This document shows positions 8,905 to 17,600 of a stretch of 64,000 nucleotides of DNA, one piece after another (positions within the stretch are counted from its first letter, which is position 1; each line of letters starts with the position of its first letter). The DNA is from an uncultured Eggerthella sp. (GTDB lineage Bacteria; Actinomycetota; Coriobacteriia; Coriobacteriales; Eggerthellaceae): contig USDX01000005.1 of the NCBI GenBank assembly GCA_900553605.1, forward strand, positions 1 to 64,000, in the 5' to 3' direction. Both the position numbers and the translations under genes were made by a program. The notes under the pieces were generated by a model. It was not told the origin of the DNA. It ran no database searches and was given only the letters and a program-made list of their open reading frames with translations.

Positions 8905-8933
8905 GTGCTCCCCGCATACGCGGGGATGATCCC
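8905..8933 (+). repeat. solitary type I-E-like CRISPR repeat
   Basis: A 29-nt sequence beginning GTGCTCCCCGCATACG and continuing CGGGGATGATCCC has the hairpin-forming core CCCCGC...GCGGGG and the GATGATCC end of actinobacterial type I-E repeats. No second copy is seen within the window and there are no type I cas genes. It lies 24 nt upstream of the MuF start codon. Confidence 0.6.
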
Positions 8934-8983
8934 TCGTTACCAAGAAGCTCGGTAATTACTGATACTCAGACTAAGGTGGCACC

Positions 8984-9199
8984 ATGAAATGCGAGATAGC
9001 TAATATTGAAGAATTCCCGACAGATGAATACGGGATGCCGTTCTTTCCAAATGGCATGATCGAGGACGGAAACCTATATGTTCTCCCTGACGGTCGTTAT
9101 CTACCGTGTGGTGTCTATACGACTCCAGACGGTGGCTCGCTTATCTACGAGCCAAGCGAACTTAGTTTTTTCGGTCAGATGCTAGAGCAGTTCAAATAA
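8984..9199 (+). CDS. small hypothetical protein (71 aa)
   Basis: I do not recognise this acidic protein. The ATG at 8984 follows AAGGTGG at a good distance and the gene ends in a terminator (9223-9246). The sequence is rich in Gly, Pro, Tyr and Asp with repeated short turns (PDGRYLPCG, TPDGGSLI), suggesting a small beta-rich domain. It is divergent from the MuF gene, so it may be a phage accessory gene. An immunity role for the MuF toxin is conceivable, but nothing in the sequence shows it. Confidence 0.6.
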   Translation: MKCEIANIEEFPTDEYGMPFFPNGMIEDGNLYVLPDGRYLPCGVYTTPDGGSLIYEPSELSFFGQMLEQFK

Positions 9200-9222
9200 G
9201 CATGTCGATAGATTCTTCCAGC

Positions 9223-9246
9223 AGCCGTCCACCAGGGCGGCTTTTT
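9223..9246 (+). terminator. rho-independent terminator
   Basis: AGCCGTCC/GGGCGGCT stem with a 4-nt loop followed by TTTTT, ending the 71-aa gene. Confidence 0.75.
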
Positions 9247-9268
9247 CATTTCGGAAAGCAGGTAACGA

Positions 9269-9574
9269 ATGGGCGGACGAGGTAGCAGCAGCGCATCGGC
9301 AGCGTCTGGCGGCGCAGCAAAGGGCGAGAAGAAGACGGCCAGCGTCAACGCCGACAAACACAGGAAGTACCTTGCTGGCGAGCTCGGAACGAGGGTCACC
9401 AAGAACGAAGAGTTCATGATGAAGACCGTGTTTCCAGGCATGAACTACAACAAGGTGCGGCGCTCCAAGTCCAACACCTACGCATACGCCGACCGGGTGT
9501 CCAAGGACGGCGAGCTCATCAACGTCATGGTTTCAGCCGGCAACATCAAGGTGCTCCTCGCATACGCGATGTGA
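9269..9574 (+). CDS. small phage-like protein starting MGGRGSSS (101 aa)
   Basis: The ATG at 9269 follows AGGT. The N-terminal Gly/Ser/Ala-rich start MGGRGSSSASAASGG is common among small phage proteins. The rest is a basic globular segment (residues 25-101) with TVFPGMNYNKVRRSKSN and YADRVSKDGELINVMV. I do not know its function. The + orientation, opposite to the head module, and the tRNA-like sequence directly downstream suggest a patchwork of phage pieces. Confidence 0.6.
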   Translation: MGGRGSSSASAASGGAAKGEKKTASVNADKHRKYLAGELGTRVTKNEEFMMKTVFPGMNYNKVRRSKSNTYAYADRVSKDGELINVMVSAGNIKVLLAYAM

Positions 9575-9586
9575 TCCCTGCGATTG

Positions 9587-9668
9587 AGGCGGTGGGACTC
9601 GAACCTGCGCGGGCGGTGCTCACGAGTTCTCGAGACACGCACGTCTGCCGGTTCCGCTACGTCCCTGT
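9587..9668 (-). tRNA. tRNA-like sequence, probably degenerate Leu/Ser type
   Basis: The minus strand has a type II tRNA layout: TAGCGGAACCGGCAGAC D-arm (Leu-like), an anticodon arm around CTCGAGA (would read as CGA, Ser), a variable arm and a T-loop GGTTCGAGTCC. Stem pairing is poor (about 5 of 7 acceptor pairs, 3 of 5 T-stem pairs) and there is no CCA. This looks like a decayed or phage tRNA. A TATAAA lies upstream around 9680. Confidence 0.4.
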
Positions 9669-10236
9669 GGTGTAATCACTTTATACCCAGCGGGAGCCCA
9701 TGCAACCTGAGCCAGAGTAGCCCGAGGGAGTGCTTGTTATTTGACTCTTCTATTCGCTTGTCATTTGTCGGGCGATCCTATCAGTGAACGGTCCATCAAG
9801 CAGTGTGGCATCTGCGGTGTTGAGCGGCATTAGGGATTCGCTATTTGCCGATAAGCTTTAGCTACGAAACTTCAGCTAGGAAACCTCGGGAAAGAATCGG
9901 GCTGCCAACTGGTGTTCGGTTTCCCTGCCACTGCTGTCGGCGCCAATGTTAATTGCTTCAAAATGCTACATGTCCATTGTGGGCGTGATTCTTTAAATCA
10001 GAGGGCCAGCGTTCCGATTTACCGCTGGCCGTGTTATACTGCCGAAGCCATCATCCCCATGTCGTGGCTATAAAAGGAAGCCTGAAAAATGGCTTCCTTT
10101 TGTTCTTTCTGCGCTTGGTTTCCCCTGTTCCATGCAATACCCTGGGAATTATTCTGTACACCTGGAAAATGCTGATTCCGTATCGTTGTCGTTAATGAAA
10201 CGAAGCATAAACGCACAACGGAAGGAAACGATAGCC
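9669..10236. other. gene-poor stretch
   Basis: No coding sequence is supported here. It holds an inverted repeat GGCCAGCG/CGCTGGCC (10004-10030), a TATACT -10-like box directly after it (10035-10040), and a hairpin (10072-10101). The 9780-9910 part is plain sequence with nothing recognised. Confidence 0.6.
10072..10101 (+). terminator. terminator or attenuator hairpin
   Basis: AAAAGGAAGCC pairs with GGCTTCCTTTT across an 8-nt A-rich loop, with a T-rich end. It starts about 32 nt after a TATACT box (10035-10040), so a transcript would meet it almost at once, upstream of the 72-aa membrane protein gene. Confidence 0.6.
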
Positions 10237-10455
10237 ATGTTTACCATCATTATTCTTGCCCTGTTGATATATGGCATTTTCCAATTCACGAAGTACTTGA
10301 TGGGCGCCACGGTAAATCATGCCCAATCGCATATTGCAGGAAGCTGGGGGTGGCAAAATCTCAACCCCGAGCCAGGCGAAGATCTTATCACCTTCACCAA
10401 ATCCGTTACGGCATTTGTGCTTGCCCTTCTTCTGTTTTCGATCTTCTTTTCGTAA
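10237..10455 (+). CDS. small membrane protein (72 aa), function unknown
   Basis: The ATG at 10237 has GGAAGGAAACG upstream. Two hydrophobic segments are visible, residues 2-22 (FTIIILALLIYGIFQFTKYL) and about 52-71 (VTAFVLALLLFSIFF), joined by a polar loop with GSWGWQNLNPEPGEDL. No family was recognised. A GC-rich hairpin follows. The gene stands alone between the phage remnant and mscL. Confidence 0.6.
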   Translation: MFTIIILALLIYGIFQFTKYLMGATVNHAQSHIAGSWGWQNLNPEPGEDLITFTKSVTAFVLALLLFSIFFS

Positions 10456-10463
10456 TCCCGTTA

Positions 10464-10488
10464 TTCCCACGCCGCTTTGGCGTGGGAA
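10464..10488. terminator. 10-bp hairpin after the small membrane protein
   Basis: TTCCCACGCC and GGCGTGGGAA flank a 5-nt loop 9 nt after the stop codon. No U-run follows. The remaining sequence to the mscL start (10489-10788) shows no gene. Confidence 0.45.
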
Positions 10489-10788
10489 AGCGTTGAGGTT
10501 CGCCGAAAGGGTCTTCGTTGCTAGGTTCGGGAGTCGGATCGGTGACGTTGACCGTGTAGGTAGCCTCGGAAACCGGGAAGCTGCTTGTTTCGGGTGCGTT
10601 GAGCTCGCATGAATGCCCATCTGCATCTCGCGGCTATCAACCACGCTAAAGCCACATCCATTCAGCATATCCTGTTGCTTTGGTAAAATTAAACATGTCG
10701 CATACGCTCTTCTGATGTCTGCCTGGCATATAGATGGCAGTTTCGGTTGCGCAGGTTTTATAGCCCCACTGGAAAGGCAACCACCGTG

Positions 10789-11223
10789 ATGAAGTTCCTG
10801 GGCGAATTCAAAGAGCTCATCAACCGCGACAACGTTATGGATCTTGCTGTTGCTGTTATCATCGGCGGGGCATTCACGTCTATCGTCATGGATCTCACCA
10901 CAAACATCATTAACCCACTCATCTCTGTTGTTGCAGGTGGCAGCGCGGATGCCGTTCCTGGTTTGGTTGTGCCTGGCACCGAAATCGACTTCGGTGCATT
11001 TATCAGCGCGTGCATAAACTTCCTTATTGTTGCCTTCGTCGTATTCCTGCTCATAAGGGCGGTGAACAAGGCGTAGGATCTTGGCAATAAGATTGCTAAG
11101 AAGGAAAAGGAAGAAGAAACGCCTGCTCCTACCTGCCCGTTCTGTTTGGAGGAAGTTAAGGAAGGCGCAACGCGCTGCCCTCATTGCGCGGGCGCGTTCG
11201 CCGGCCCGGCAAAGTCCGAATAG
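10789..11223 (+). CDS. mscL: large-conductance mechanosensitive channel, interrupted by an in-frame amber
   Basis: MscL opens under membrane tension to release solutes during hypo-osmotic shock. The start MKFLGEFKELINRDNVMDLA and TM1 (IIGGAFTSIVMDL) are typical, and TM2 is FLIVAFVVFLLIRAVNKA. Codon 96 is TAG (11074-11076), after which the frame stays open for 48 codons (DLGNKIAKKEKEEE, then CPFCLEEVKEGATRCPHC) to a TAG at 11221. The charged segment and CxxC...CxxC zinc ribbon form the expected C-terminus, and the terminator lies only after it, so this is one gene with a nonsense codon. A 95-aa product would keep both membrane helices and might still gate. The GTG at 10786 is an alternative start. 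Confidence 0.88.
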
Positions 11224-11235
11224 CAGTTCTGTTTA

Positions 11236-11262
11236 AGCGGCGGGTTTGGCCCGCTACTTTTT
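11236..11262 (+). terminator. terminator of mscL
   Basis: GC-rich hairpin (GCGGG TTTGG CCCGC core) followed by CTTTTTATT. It sits 12 nt after the second, distal mscL stop. Confidence 0.7.
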
Positions 11263-11276
11263 ATTAGGTGGAAACT

Positions 11277-11714
11277 ATGGATCACATTCAAAGCGAATTG
11301 GCGCAGTCTATTGCAGTTTCGGCTCATAAAGGCCAGGTGGACAAAGCAGGAAAACCCTACATCATGCATCCTGCTCATGTTGCAGCTAGTGTACAGGGCG
11401 ATGCTGCCAAAGCCGTTGCATGGTTGCACGATGTGGTTGAAGATACCCCGCTTACGTTTGCAGATCTTCGGGAAAGAGGGGTTGCGCCCGAAGTTATCGA
11501 AGCGTTAAAGCTACTTACCCGCGATGAATCGTTGCCGTACCTCGAATATGTTCGCTCCCTTAAGCCGAACCCGCTCGCACGTGCGGTGAAACTTGCCGAT
11601 TTGCGTCACAACAGCGATTTATCCAGGCTTCCGCGCATCACCGAAAAAGACCAACGTCGCGCAGAGAAGTACGCAAAGGCTATTGCCGTCCTTGAGGGGG
11701 GGGAGGGGCCTTAG
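11277..11714 (+). CDS. HD-domain phosphohydrolase, Rel/SpoT-like
   Basis: A 145-aa stand-alone HD domain. Motifs in order: HKGQVDKAGKPYIMHP (first His), AWLHDVVEDTP (the HD pair followed by ED), then KLADLRHNSDLSR (last Asp). The pattern matches the (p)ppGpp hydrolase domain of Rel proteins, so a nucleotide phosphohydrolase role is likely; ppGpp as substrate is inference. ATG at 11277 is chosen because AGGTGG lies 5 nt upstream. The 3' end carries a run of 8 Gs (11696-11703) that could vary the last residues by slippage. The full-length rel lies 7 kb downstream. Confidence 0.8.
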   Translation: MDHIQSELAQSIAVSAHKGQVDKAGKPYIMHPAHVAASVQGDAAKAVAWLHDVVEDTPLTFADLRERGVAPEVIEALKLLTRDESLPYLEYVRSLKPNPLARAVKLADLRHNSDLSRLPRITEKDQRRAEKYAKAIAVLEGGEGP

Positions 11715-11720
11715 GGATGG

Positions 11721-11764
11721 ATTGATGGGCGGGGGCCTGAAGGTGCGAATTGATGGGCGGGGCC
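11721..11764 (+). repeat. two short direct repeats, G-rich
   Basis: ATTGATGGGCGGGGGCC (11721-11737) and ATTGATGGGCGGGGCC (11749-11764), 28 nt apart, between the HD gene and the transporter. No function is apparent. Confidence 0.6.
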
Positions 11765-11844
11765 AGTGATACTTCGCCGCATAACGCCATATCAATAGGA
11801 CAATTCCGCTGATTAGACCCCTCATTTTACAGGCTGGCTGGGCG

Positions 11845-11850
11845 TACAAT
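11845..11850 (+). promoter_or_regulatory. -10 box placing the start codon at +1
   Basis: TACAAT ends 6 nt before the ATG at 11857, so transcription would begin at or next to the start codon. No Shine-Dalgarno is present, consistent with a leaderless mRNA, which is common in actinobacteria. No well-spaced -35 was found. Confidence 0.45.
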
Positions 11851-11856
11851 TGCTAC

Positions 11857-13059
11857 ATGAAGCTCCTGAGCGAACATATTGAAGATTTAGACGTAAAGCA
11901 TCACGGCATCCATCTTGAGGGCATGCGAGCTCGCTCGGCGGAACGCGCTGCGGAGCGGGCGCTTGCCCATAATCCTTTGCTGGTGGTTTCGGCGGTGGCG
12001 GCTCTGGTAACGATGTTTTTCGTTCCTCCCTCTATTGCGTATCTTGATTATTTCAACTGGCATACCCTGGCCTGCCTATTCAGCATTCTTGCGGTAATTG
12101 CCGCCATCGATTCTTCAGGGCTGCTTGAATTCATCGCCCATTCCTTGGTGCAGCATGTAACTAGCACGCGAACCTTAGTAATTGCCTTGGTACTGATTAC
12201 GCTCGGCTGTTCGATGATTTTGTCTAACGACATGACACTGATTGCTGTCTTACCCCTTGCTTTGGTGCTTCTGAAATCGGTTAACCGCGAATCGGAGATC
12301 CCGTTCGCTTTCATCGCTATCACCCTTACCGCCAATTTTGGCGGAATGCTGCTGCCATTCAGCAAGCCCCACAATTTGTATCTGTACACAGTGTTCGGGG
12401 TTAGCTTCGGTGATTTCGTTGCGGCTATGGCTCCTCCGCTTGTTTTGTCAGTGGCGCTTATTCTTGTTTGTTGCTGCTTTGTGAAGAAGGCGGAGTTCCA
12501 TTACCGAAAACCCGAAAGCATTCAGGTGTCTAAGCCGCGCGTTGCAATATACGTTGTTTTGTTTGCACTCTGCATAGCAATGACGGTTGGTGCGGTGCCG
12601 TTTTTGATGGGCATGACCGTTATCGTCGTTGTTCTTGCCATTACCGACAGAAGGGTATTCGCAAAGACCGATTACGCCTTGGTGATGACATTTGTTTGCT
12701 TCTTCATTTTTAGCGGGAACATTGCTCAGATCCCCGCCATTTCCGATTTCTTTAGCACCGTTTTGGATGCTTGCGGCGCATTCGTGACCTCGCTTGTCAG
12801 CAGCCAGATTATCAGCAATGTGCCCAGTGCAATTCTGATCAGCCATTTCTCGAACGACTGGGCGGGCATTGCCCTTGGCACCAACGTGGGCGCAGTAGGT
12901 ACGCCCATTTCTTCCTTGGCAGCGCTCATTACCCTTCGGCAGTATCAGAAGTCGGGGCTGGGTAGCAACGGCAAGTTTATCGCTCGCTTTGAGGCATATA
13001 ACTTCGCCTTCCTGGTAGTTGTTTCCCTGTTCGAGGTTTTCGTTATGGGAATCCGTTAG
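11857..13059 (+). CDS. SLC13/ArsB-superfamily ion transporter
   Basis: A 400-aa polytopic membrane protein of the citrate/arsenite (IT) superfamily. About 10 hydrophobic segments follow a hydrophilic N-terminus of 40 residues. The duplicated re-entrant signatures are seen as SNDMTLIAVLPLAL in the first half and SNVPSAILISHFS in the second, each followed by a Gly-rich stretch (TANFGGMLLPFSKP and LGTNVGAVGTPISSLA). These mark dicarboxylate, Na+/H+ (NhaD) and anion transporters; the substrate cannot be read from the sequence. The start codon appears leaderless. It stands alone, with its own promoter, before an alcohol dehydrogenase. Confidence 0.8.
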   Translation: MKLLSEHIEDLDVKHHGIHLEGMRARSAERAAERALAHNPLLVVSAVAALVTMFFVPPSIAYLDYFNWHTLACLFSILAVIAAIDSSGLLEFIAHSLVQHVTSTRTLVIALVLITLGCSMILSNDMTLIAVLPLALVLLKSVNRESEIPFAFIAITLTANFGGMLLPFSKPHNLYLYTVFGVSFGDFVAAMAPPLVLSVALILVCCCFVKKAEFHYRKPESIQVSKPRVAIYVVLFALCIAMTVGAVPFLMGMTVIVVVLAITDRRVFAKTDYALVMTFVCFFIFSGNIAQIPAISDFFSTVLDACGAFVTSLVSSQIISNVPSAILISHFSNDWAGIALGTNVGAVGTPISSLAALITLRQYQKSGLGSNGKFIARFEAYNFAFLVVVSLFEVFVMGIR

Positions 13060-13158
13060 CCTGCATGGCCTTTTGCCCCTTCTGAAGGTTGGCTTTTCTC
13101 TCGTTCCCTTGTATACGCCGCTAGCTTCCAAGGGTGCGCAAATCCTGGATAAGCTCCG

Positions 13159-13164
13159 TATAAT
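13159..13164 (+). promoter_or_regulatory. -10 box of the alcohol dehydrogenase gene
   Basis: A consensus TATAAT about 85 nt upstream of the gene, in the only intergenic space on this strand. No clear -35 was found. Confidence 0.5.
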
Positions 13165-13248
13165 ACGGGCTAGAGGGCGGTTTCTTGCTGCCTATCGCTC
13201 GGTTTTTGCTGATTAGACAGCTCCAAAGAAGCAACGAAAGGACGTTCC

Positions 13249-14454
13249 ATGAACGATTTCGAGTTTTACTCTCCAACCCGATTCGTGTTCGGGCGCGGCG
13301 TTACCGATGCAGTGGGGCAGCACGTTGCCAAGCTCGGCTACAAGCGGGCCCTGCTAGTGTATGGCGGCGGATCGGTAGTGCGCACGGGCACCTTGGCGCG
13401 CGTAAAGAAATCGCTTGCAAAGGCGGGCATCGAATTCGTTGAGCTTTCGGGTGTGCGTCCCAACCCCGAAGTGGCATCGGTGCGTGAGGGCATTGCTGTA
13501 GCTCGGGAAAATGATGTTGACCTGGTACTTCCCGTTGGTGGTGGCAGCACGATCGACTGCGCGAAGGCTATTGCGTTCGGCGTGTTCCACGATGGCGACG
13601 TGTGGGATTTCTTCGCCAAAAAAGCAGCCATTGAGCAGGCATTGCCACTTATGTGCGTGCTTACCATTCCCGCTGCGGGTTCGGAGGGTTCCAGCTCATG
13701 CGTTATTTCAAACGACAGTATCGACGCGAAATTCGGCGTGAATTCTGATCTTATCCGTCCCAAGGTTTCGTTCTTAGACCCTGAACTTACATTTACCTTG
13801 CCTGCGTATCAGACGGCAGCGGGTATAACCGACATGATTGCCCACATATGCGAGCGGTTCTTCAGCGGCGCAGGGTCTTCCGAGGTTACCGATAACATTG
13901 CTACGGGCATTATCCGTACGCTCATCAACCAGGCTCCGATGGCAATTGCTGAACCTGAGAATTACGAGGCTCGTGCCAACATTATGTGGTCGGGCACGCT
14001 TGCTCACAACGATCTTGCGGGCTGCGGTCTTAGTGCCGTGCCTACGAGCCGTGCCGGCGGGTGGGAAAGCCACGCCTTGGAGCATCAGCTTTCCGCATTC
14101 GACACTTCGATAACCCACGGTGCCGGTTTGGCCGTTATGATGCCCGCGTGGATGCGTTTCGTGTGGCGCGAAGACCCCAGCCGCTTCCTTGCGTTTGCCG
14201 ATTTGGTATTTGGCATTGAGCCGGTAGACGAAACAGAAGAAGCCGTGGAGGATGCAGTTACGGCTGCTATCGATGAGCTGCAAGCGTTTTTTGCCGAATT
14301 GGGCATGCCCACCAAACTGGGCGAGTTTGGTCTGAAGCTCGAAAACGTTGACGCCTTCCTTGTCACCCTTAAGGCCAACAAAGGCGAAGCATTCGGGGGA
14401 TTCAAGAAGATCACCTTGGAAGACGCGCGTGCTATTTACGAATCGGCTTTCTAG
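13249..14454 (+). CDS. iron-containing alcohol dehydrogenase (butanol/YqhD type)
   Basis: NAD(P)H-dependent interconversion of aldehydes and alcohols. The 401-aa protein shows the group III ADH layout: an N-terminal dinucleotide domain with YGGGS (38-42) and PVGGGSTIDCAKA (95-107), then an alpha-helical metal domain. Metal ligands are visible as D195 and H199 (GITDMIAH), H279 (SHALEHQ) and H290 (THGAGLAV). The opening FEFYSPTRFVFG and the PNPEV motif place it with the butanol dehydrogenase/YqhD subgroup, which usually uses NADPH. The start has GAAAGGACG upstream. It is monocistronic and intact. It probably disposes of aldehydes or reducing equivalents in fermentation. Confidence 0.9.
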   Translation: MNDFEFYSPTRFVFGRGVTDAVGQHVAKLGYKRALLVYGGGSVVRTGTLARVKKSLAKAGIEFVELSGVRPNPEVASVREGIAVARENDVDLVLPVGGGSTIDCAKAIAFGVFHDGDVWDFFAKKAAIEQALPLMCVLTIPAAGSEGSSSCVISNDSIDAKFGVNSDLIRPKVSFLDPELTFTLPAYQTAAGITDMIAHICERFFSGAGSSEVTDNIATGIIRTLINQAPMAIAEPENYEARANIMWSGTLAHNDLAGCGLSAVPTSRAGGWESHALEHQLSAFDTSITHGAGLAVMMPAWMRFVWREDPSRFLAFADLVFGIEPVDETEEAVEDAVTAAIDELQAFFAELGMPTKLGEFGLKLENVDAFLVTLKANKGEAFGGFKKITLEDARAIYESAF

Positions 14455-14650
14455 CTTCCGTTTATGACCAAAACTTTTGAAGGCGGCGCAAGCGTTTGGT
14501 AGGCGCTGATGCAGCTGCGTTTCTGCAGTGATTTGTTGGTTGCTGTGGGTATTGTAGTTGCTACTTTAGCTAAACCGCTCAGTGAAGGCGCCCTTTCGTC
14601 AACGCCTTGGAACCATCGGCGCGTTATCTCTATGGGTAGCGCGCCTTTCT

Positions 14651-14658
14651 TATACAAT
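14651..14658 (+). promoter_or_regulatory. -10 region of the recJ-recQ fusion gene
   Basis: TATACAAT lies 37 nt before the ATG at 14695. It supports starting the protein at 14695 rather than at the in-frame ATG at 14509. Confidence 0.45.
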
Positions 14659-14694
14659 GCCTTTCGAGAAAGAAAAAAGTTAGTAGGTATTGTT

Positions 14695-17600
14695 ATGAGT
14701 GCGCGCATCAATCTTGCTGCGGCCAATTCGGCTGCGGCATCGCGCCTTGCAGCCGAATTGGATCTGCCGCAGTTTATTGCCGCCACGTTGGTGGCGCGTG
14801 GGTTCGACACGGTTGAAAAGGCTCAGGAGTTTCTGAATCCCTCGCTTGAAAGGGATTGGGCGAATCCTTATGAAATAGAAAACATGGACGCAGCGGTGAA
14901 TCGTATCGAGGCTGCCATTAAAAATGAAGAACACATTTTGGTGTTCGGCGACTTCGACCTTGACGGCGTATCGGCAACCACCATCATGACGCGTGGTTTG
15001 CGTGAATGCGGCGCGCGTGTTACCCCGTTCATCCCGTTGCGTTTCGAAGAAGGCTATGGCCTCTCGAAAGCCGCCATCGACAGGGCGTCTGCCTGCAATC
15101 CGAATCTGGTGGTTACGGTAGACAACGGCATTGCCGCCAAGAATGAAGTGGAAATCCTCAAAGAGCGTGGCATCGATGTGATTATTACCGACCATCATGA
15201 GCCTGCCGATTTGGTTCCCGAGGGCGTGCCGGTGGTCGATCCTAAATGCGACGACAATCCCAGCTCCATCCTTGCGGGCGCTGGTGTGGCGTTGAAAGTA
15301 GTGCAGGCAGTTGGTTCGCGTTTTGGCAAACCCAACCTCTGGCGTGAGCTTATCGATCTGGCAACGTTGGGCACTGTGGCCGACCTTATGCCTATGCGCA
15401 GTCAGAATCGTGCCATGGTAGGCGCCGGTGTGCGCATGATCAACGAAAACCCGCGCCCTTGTATTGCAGCACTTTTGGGAGAATCGGGCTTCGCCGATAA
15501 CCCCGTTTCTTCTTCGAGCTTGAGCTTTACCATCATTCCTCGCTTGAATGCGGCAGGACGTATGGGCAATGCCCAGTTGGCACTCGATTTGCTGATGTGC
15601 GACGATTTCGCTGAAGCGTGTCACCTTTCTGCCGAATTGGAAAACGTGAACACCCAGCGTCGCACCATCGAAGCGGAGCTTGCTGAAGTTGCTTCCGAAC
15701 AGGCAGAACGCGTCTTTAAAGGCCAGCGTGCCTTGGTGGTTGCTGGCGAGGGCTGGCACGAGGGCGTCAAAGGCATTGTTGCCTCGCGCCTTACCAACCG
15801 TTATGGCGTTCCCTCCATTTTGTTCACTATCGAAGGGGACGAAGCCCATGGTTCTGGCCGTAGCGTTGGTGACGTTAACCTGTTCGAGGCAGTTTCCTCG
15901 TGTCAGGACATCCTTACGCGTTTCGGTGGGCACCACGCTGCTGTGGGCGTTACACTGCCCGCTTCTAAGCTCCCCGAGTTTTCGGAACGCTTGTGCGCCT
16001 ACATGGACAAGCTTCCGCCCGAAGATTTCATTCCCCGCATTGAAGTGGACGCCAGCTTGGATCTTTCCGAGCTTACGCTGGAAAACGTCGCAAAGCTCGA
16101 TTTGCTCGCCCCGTTTGGGCAGGAAAACCCCAGCCCTCATTTTCTGGCGCATGGCGTGGTTATTTCCGGGGGTAGGGCAGTGGGTGCCGATAAGACGCAT
16201 CTTTCCTGCACGCTTACCGACGGGGTGAACTCTCTTTCCAGCATCATGTTCCATTGTCCTGACATCTCGGGGCTGTTGGGGTGCGGATGTGCGCTCGACG
16301 CGGTGTTCGAGTTGCAGATAGACAGCTGGCGTGGGCGCCGTTCGGTCAAGGCAGTTATTTCTTCTCTCAAGCCCCTCACGCCCTGCAGCGCGCTTGAAAC
16401 GTGCTTGGGCGAAGACAAGGAATTCGTTTCAGGTTTGGTTGCTGCCGAAGAAGACGAAACCCAAGGCGAAGATGCAACTAGCCTTATCGCTCCGGAATCC
16501 GATCGTCTTATGTGGCAGGAATACGCCAAAGCCGATCCCGCGGGTTTTCGCGCCGCATTGATAGGCGCGTTCTTGGGCGAAGCCCAGCTGCACGATTCGC
16601 AGCAGCGCACCTTGGACGTTCTTGATGCAGGCAATTCCGCTTTAGCCATCATGGGAACGGGGCGCGGCAAATCGCTCATTTTCCATATCCATGCCGTTGA
16701 GCAGGCCCTTGCTTATGGTAAAGCAAGCTTATTCGTGTACCCCCTGCGTGCCCTTGTTGCCGACCAGTCGTTCCATCTGGACAGAACGCTCGGTTCGTTT
16801 GGCATCCGGTCTGAAGTGCTTACGGGCGCTTCTACGCCGGAAGAGCGTGCTACGGTTATGGCGGGTCTTGCTGCTCATGAAGTCGACATCGTACTCACCA
16901 CGCCTGAATACCTGGCGTTCCATGCGGCCGATTTTGCTGTTACCGGGTCTATCGATTTTGCGGTAATCGACGAAGCTCATCATGTGGGAACCTCGAAGGC
17001 GGGGTTCCGCCCCTTCTATGCTCGCTTGGGCGAATCTATTGCAGCATTGGGGTCTCCTCAGGTGCTTGCAGCTACCGCAACGGCAAACAGCGAAGTGGAA
17101 CAGTGCATTTGCGAAGCATTCCGTATATCGCCCGAATGCGTGGTGGTAGATAAACACGAGCGCACCAACCTCGCAGTGGTCGATCAGCGCAATATGAAGA
17201 AGCGTGAGCGCTATTTGGTTAACCTGGTAGCGCAGGGCGAAAAAACCCTGATCTACGTTAATTCACGCATGGAAACCATTGCGCTAACCCGAAGCCTTCG
17301 CAAGCAGGAACCCCATATCGCCTCGCTGATCGGCTTTTATAACGCTGGTCTTTCTCGCTCCGAGCGCGAGCGTGTTGAATCGTTGTTCCGTGAAGGTGGC
17401 TTGCAGGTGCTGGTTGCAACTTCTGCCTTTGGCGAAGGGGTTGACATCCCAGGCGTTCGTCATGTGGTGCTGTACCATCTGCCTTTTAGCGAGGTTGAGT
17501 TCAATCAGATGGCGGGTCGTGCGGGTCGCGATGGCCAGCCGGCGCAGATCCATTTGTTGTTCGGTAGGGGCGATGCGCAGCTCAACGCTGGCATCTTGGA

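Larger units (their letters stand above)
6921..9680 (-). mobile_element. prophage head-module remnant with interleaved tRNA genes
   Basis: Reading the minus strand, the order is MuF minor head protein, tRNA-Leu, YjcQ-like protein, tRNA-Ser, scaffold protein start. This is the order of a siphophage head module, with the capsid and everything beyond it lost at the CRISPR array. Two coding genes carry frameshifts and one is truncated, so the element is decayed. No integrase, terminase or portal gene is seen. The right-hand limit is uncertain; two small + strand genes and a tRNA-like sequence to 9668 may belong to the same element. Confidence 0.6.

Noticed and set aside
14509..14694. longer N-terminus of the RecJ fusion from ATG 14509
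   Set aside because: The added 62 residues show no family similarity, and a -10 box (14651-14658) lies inside them.
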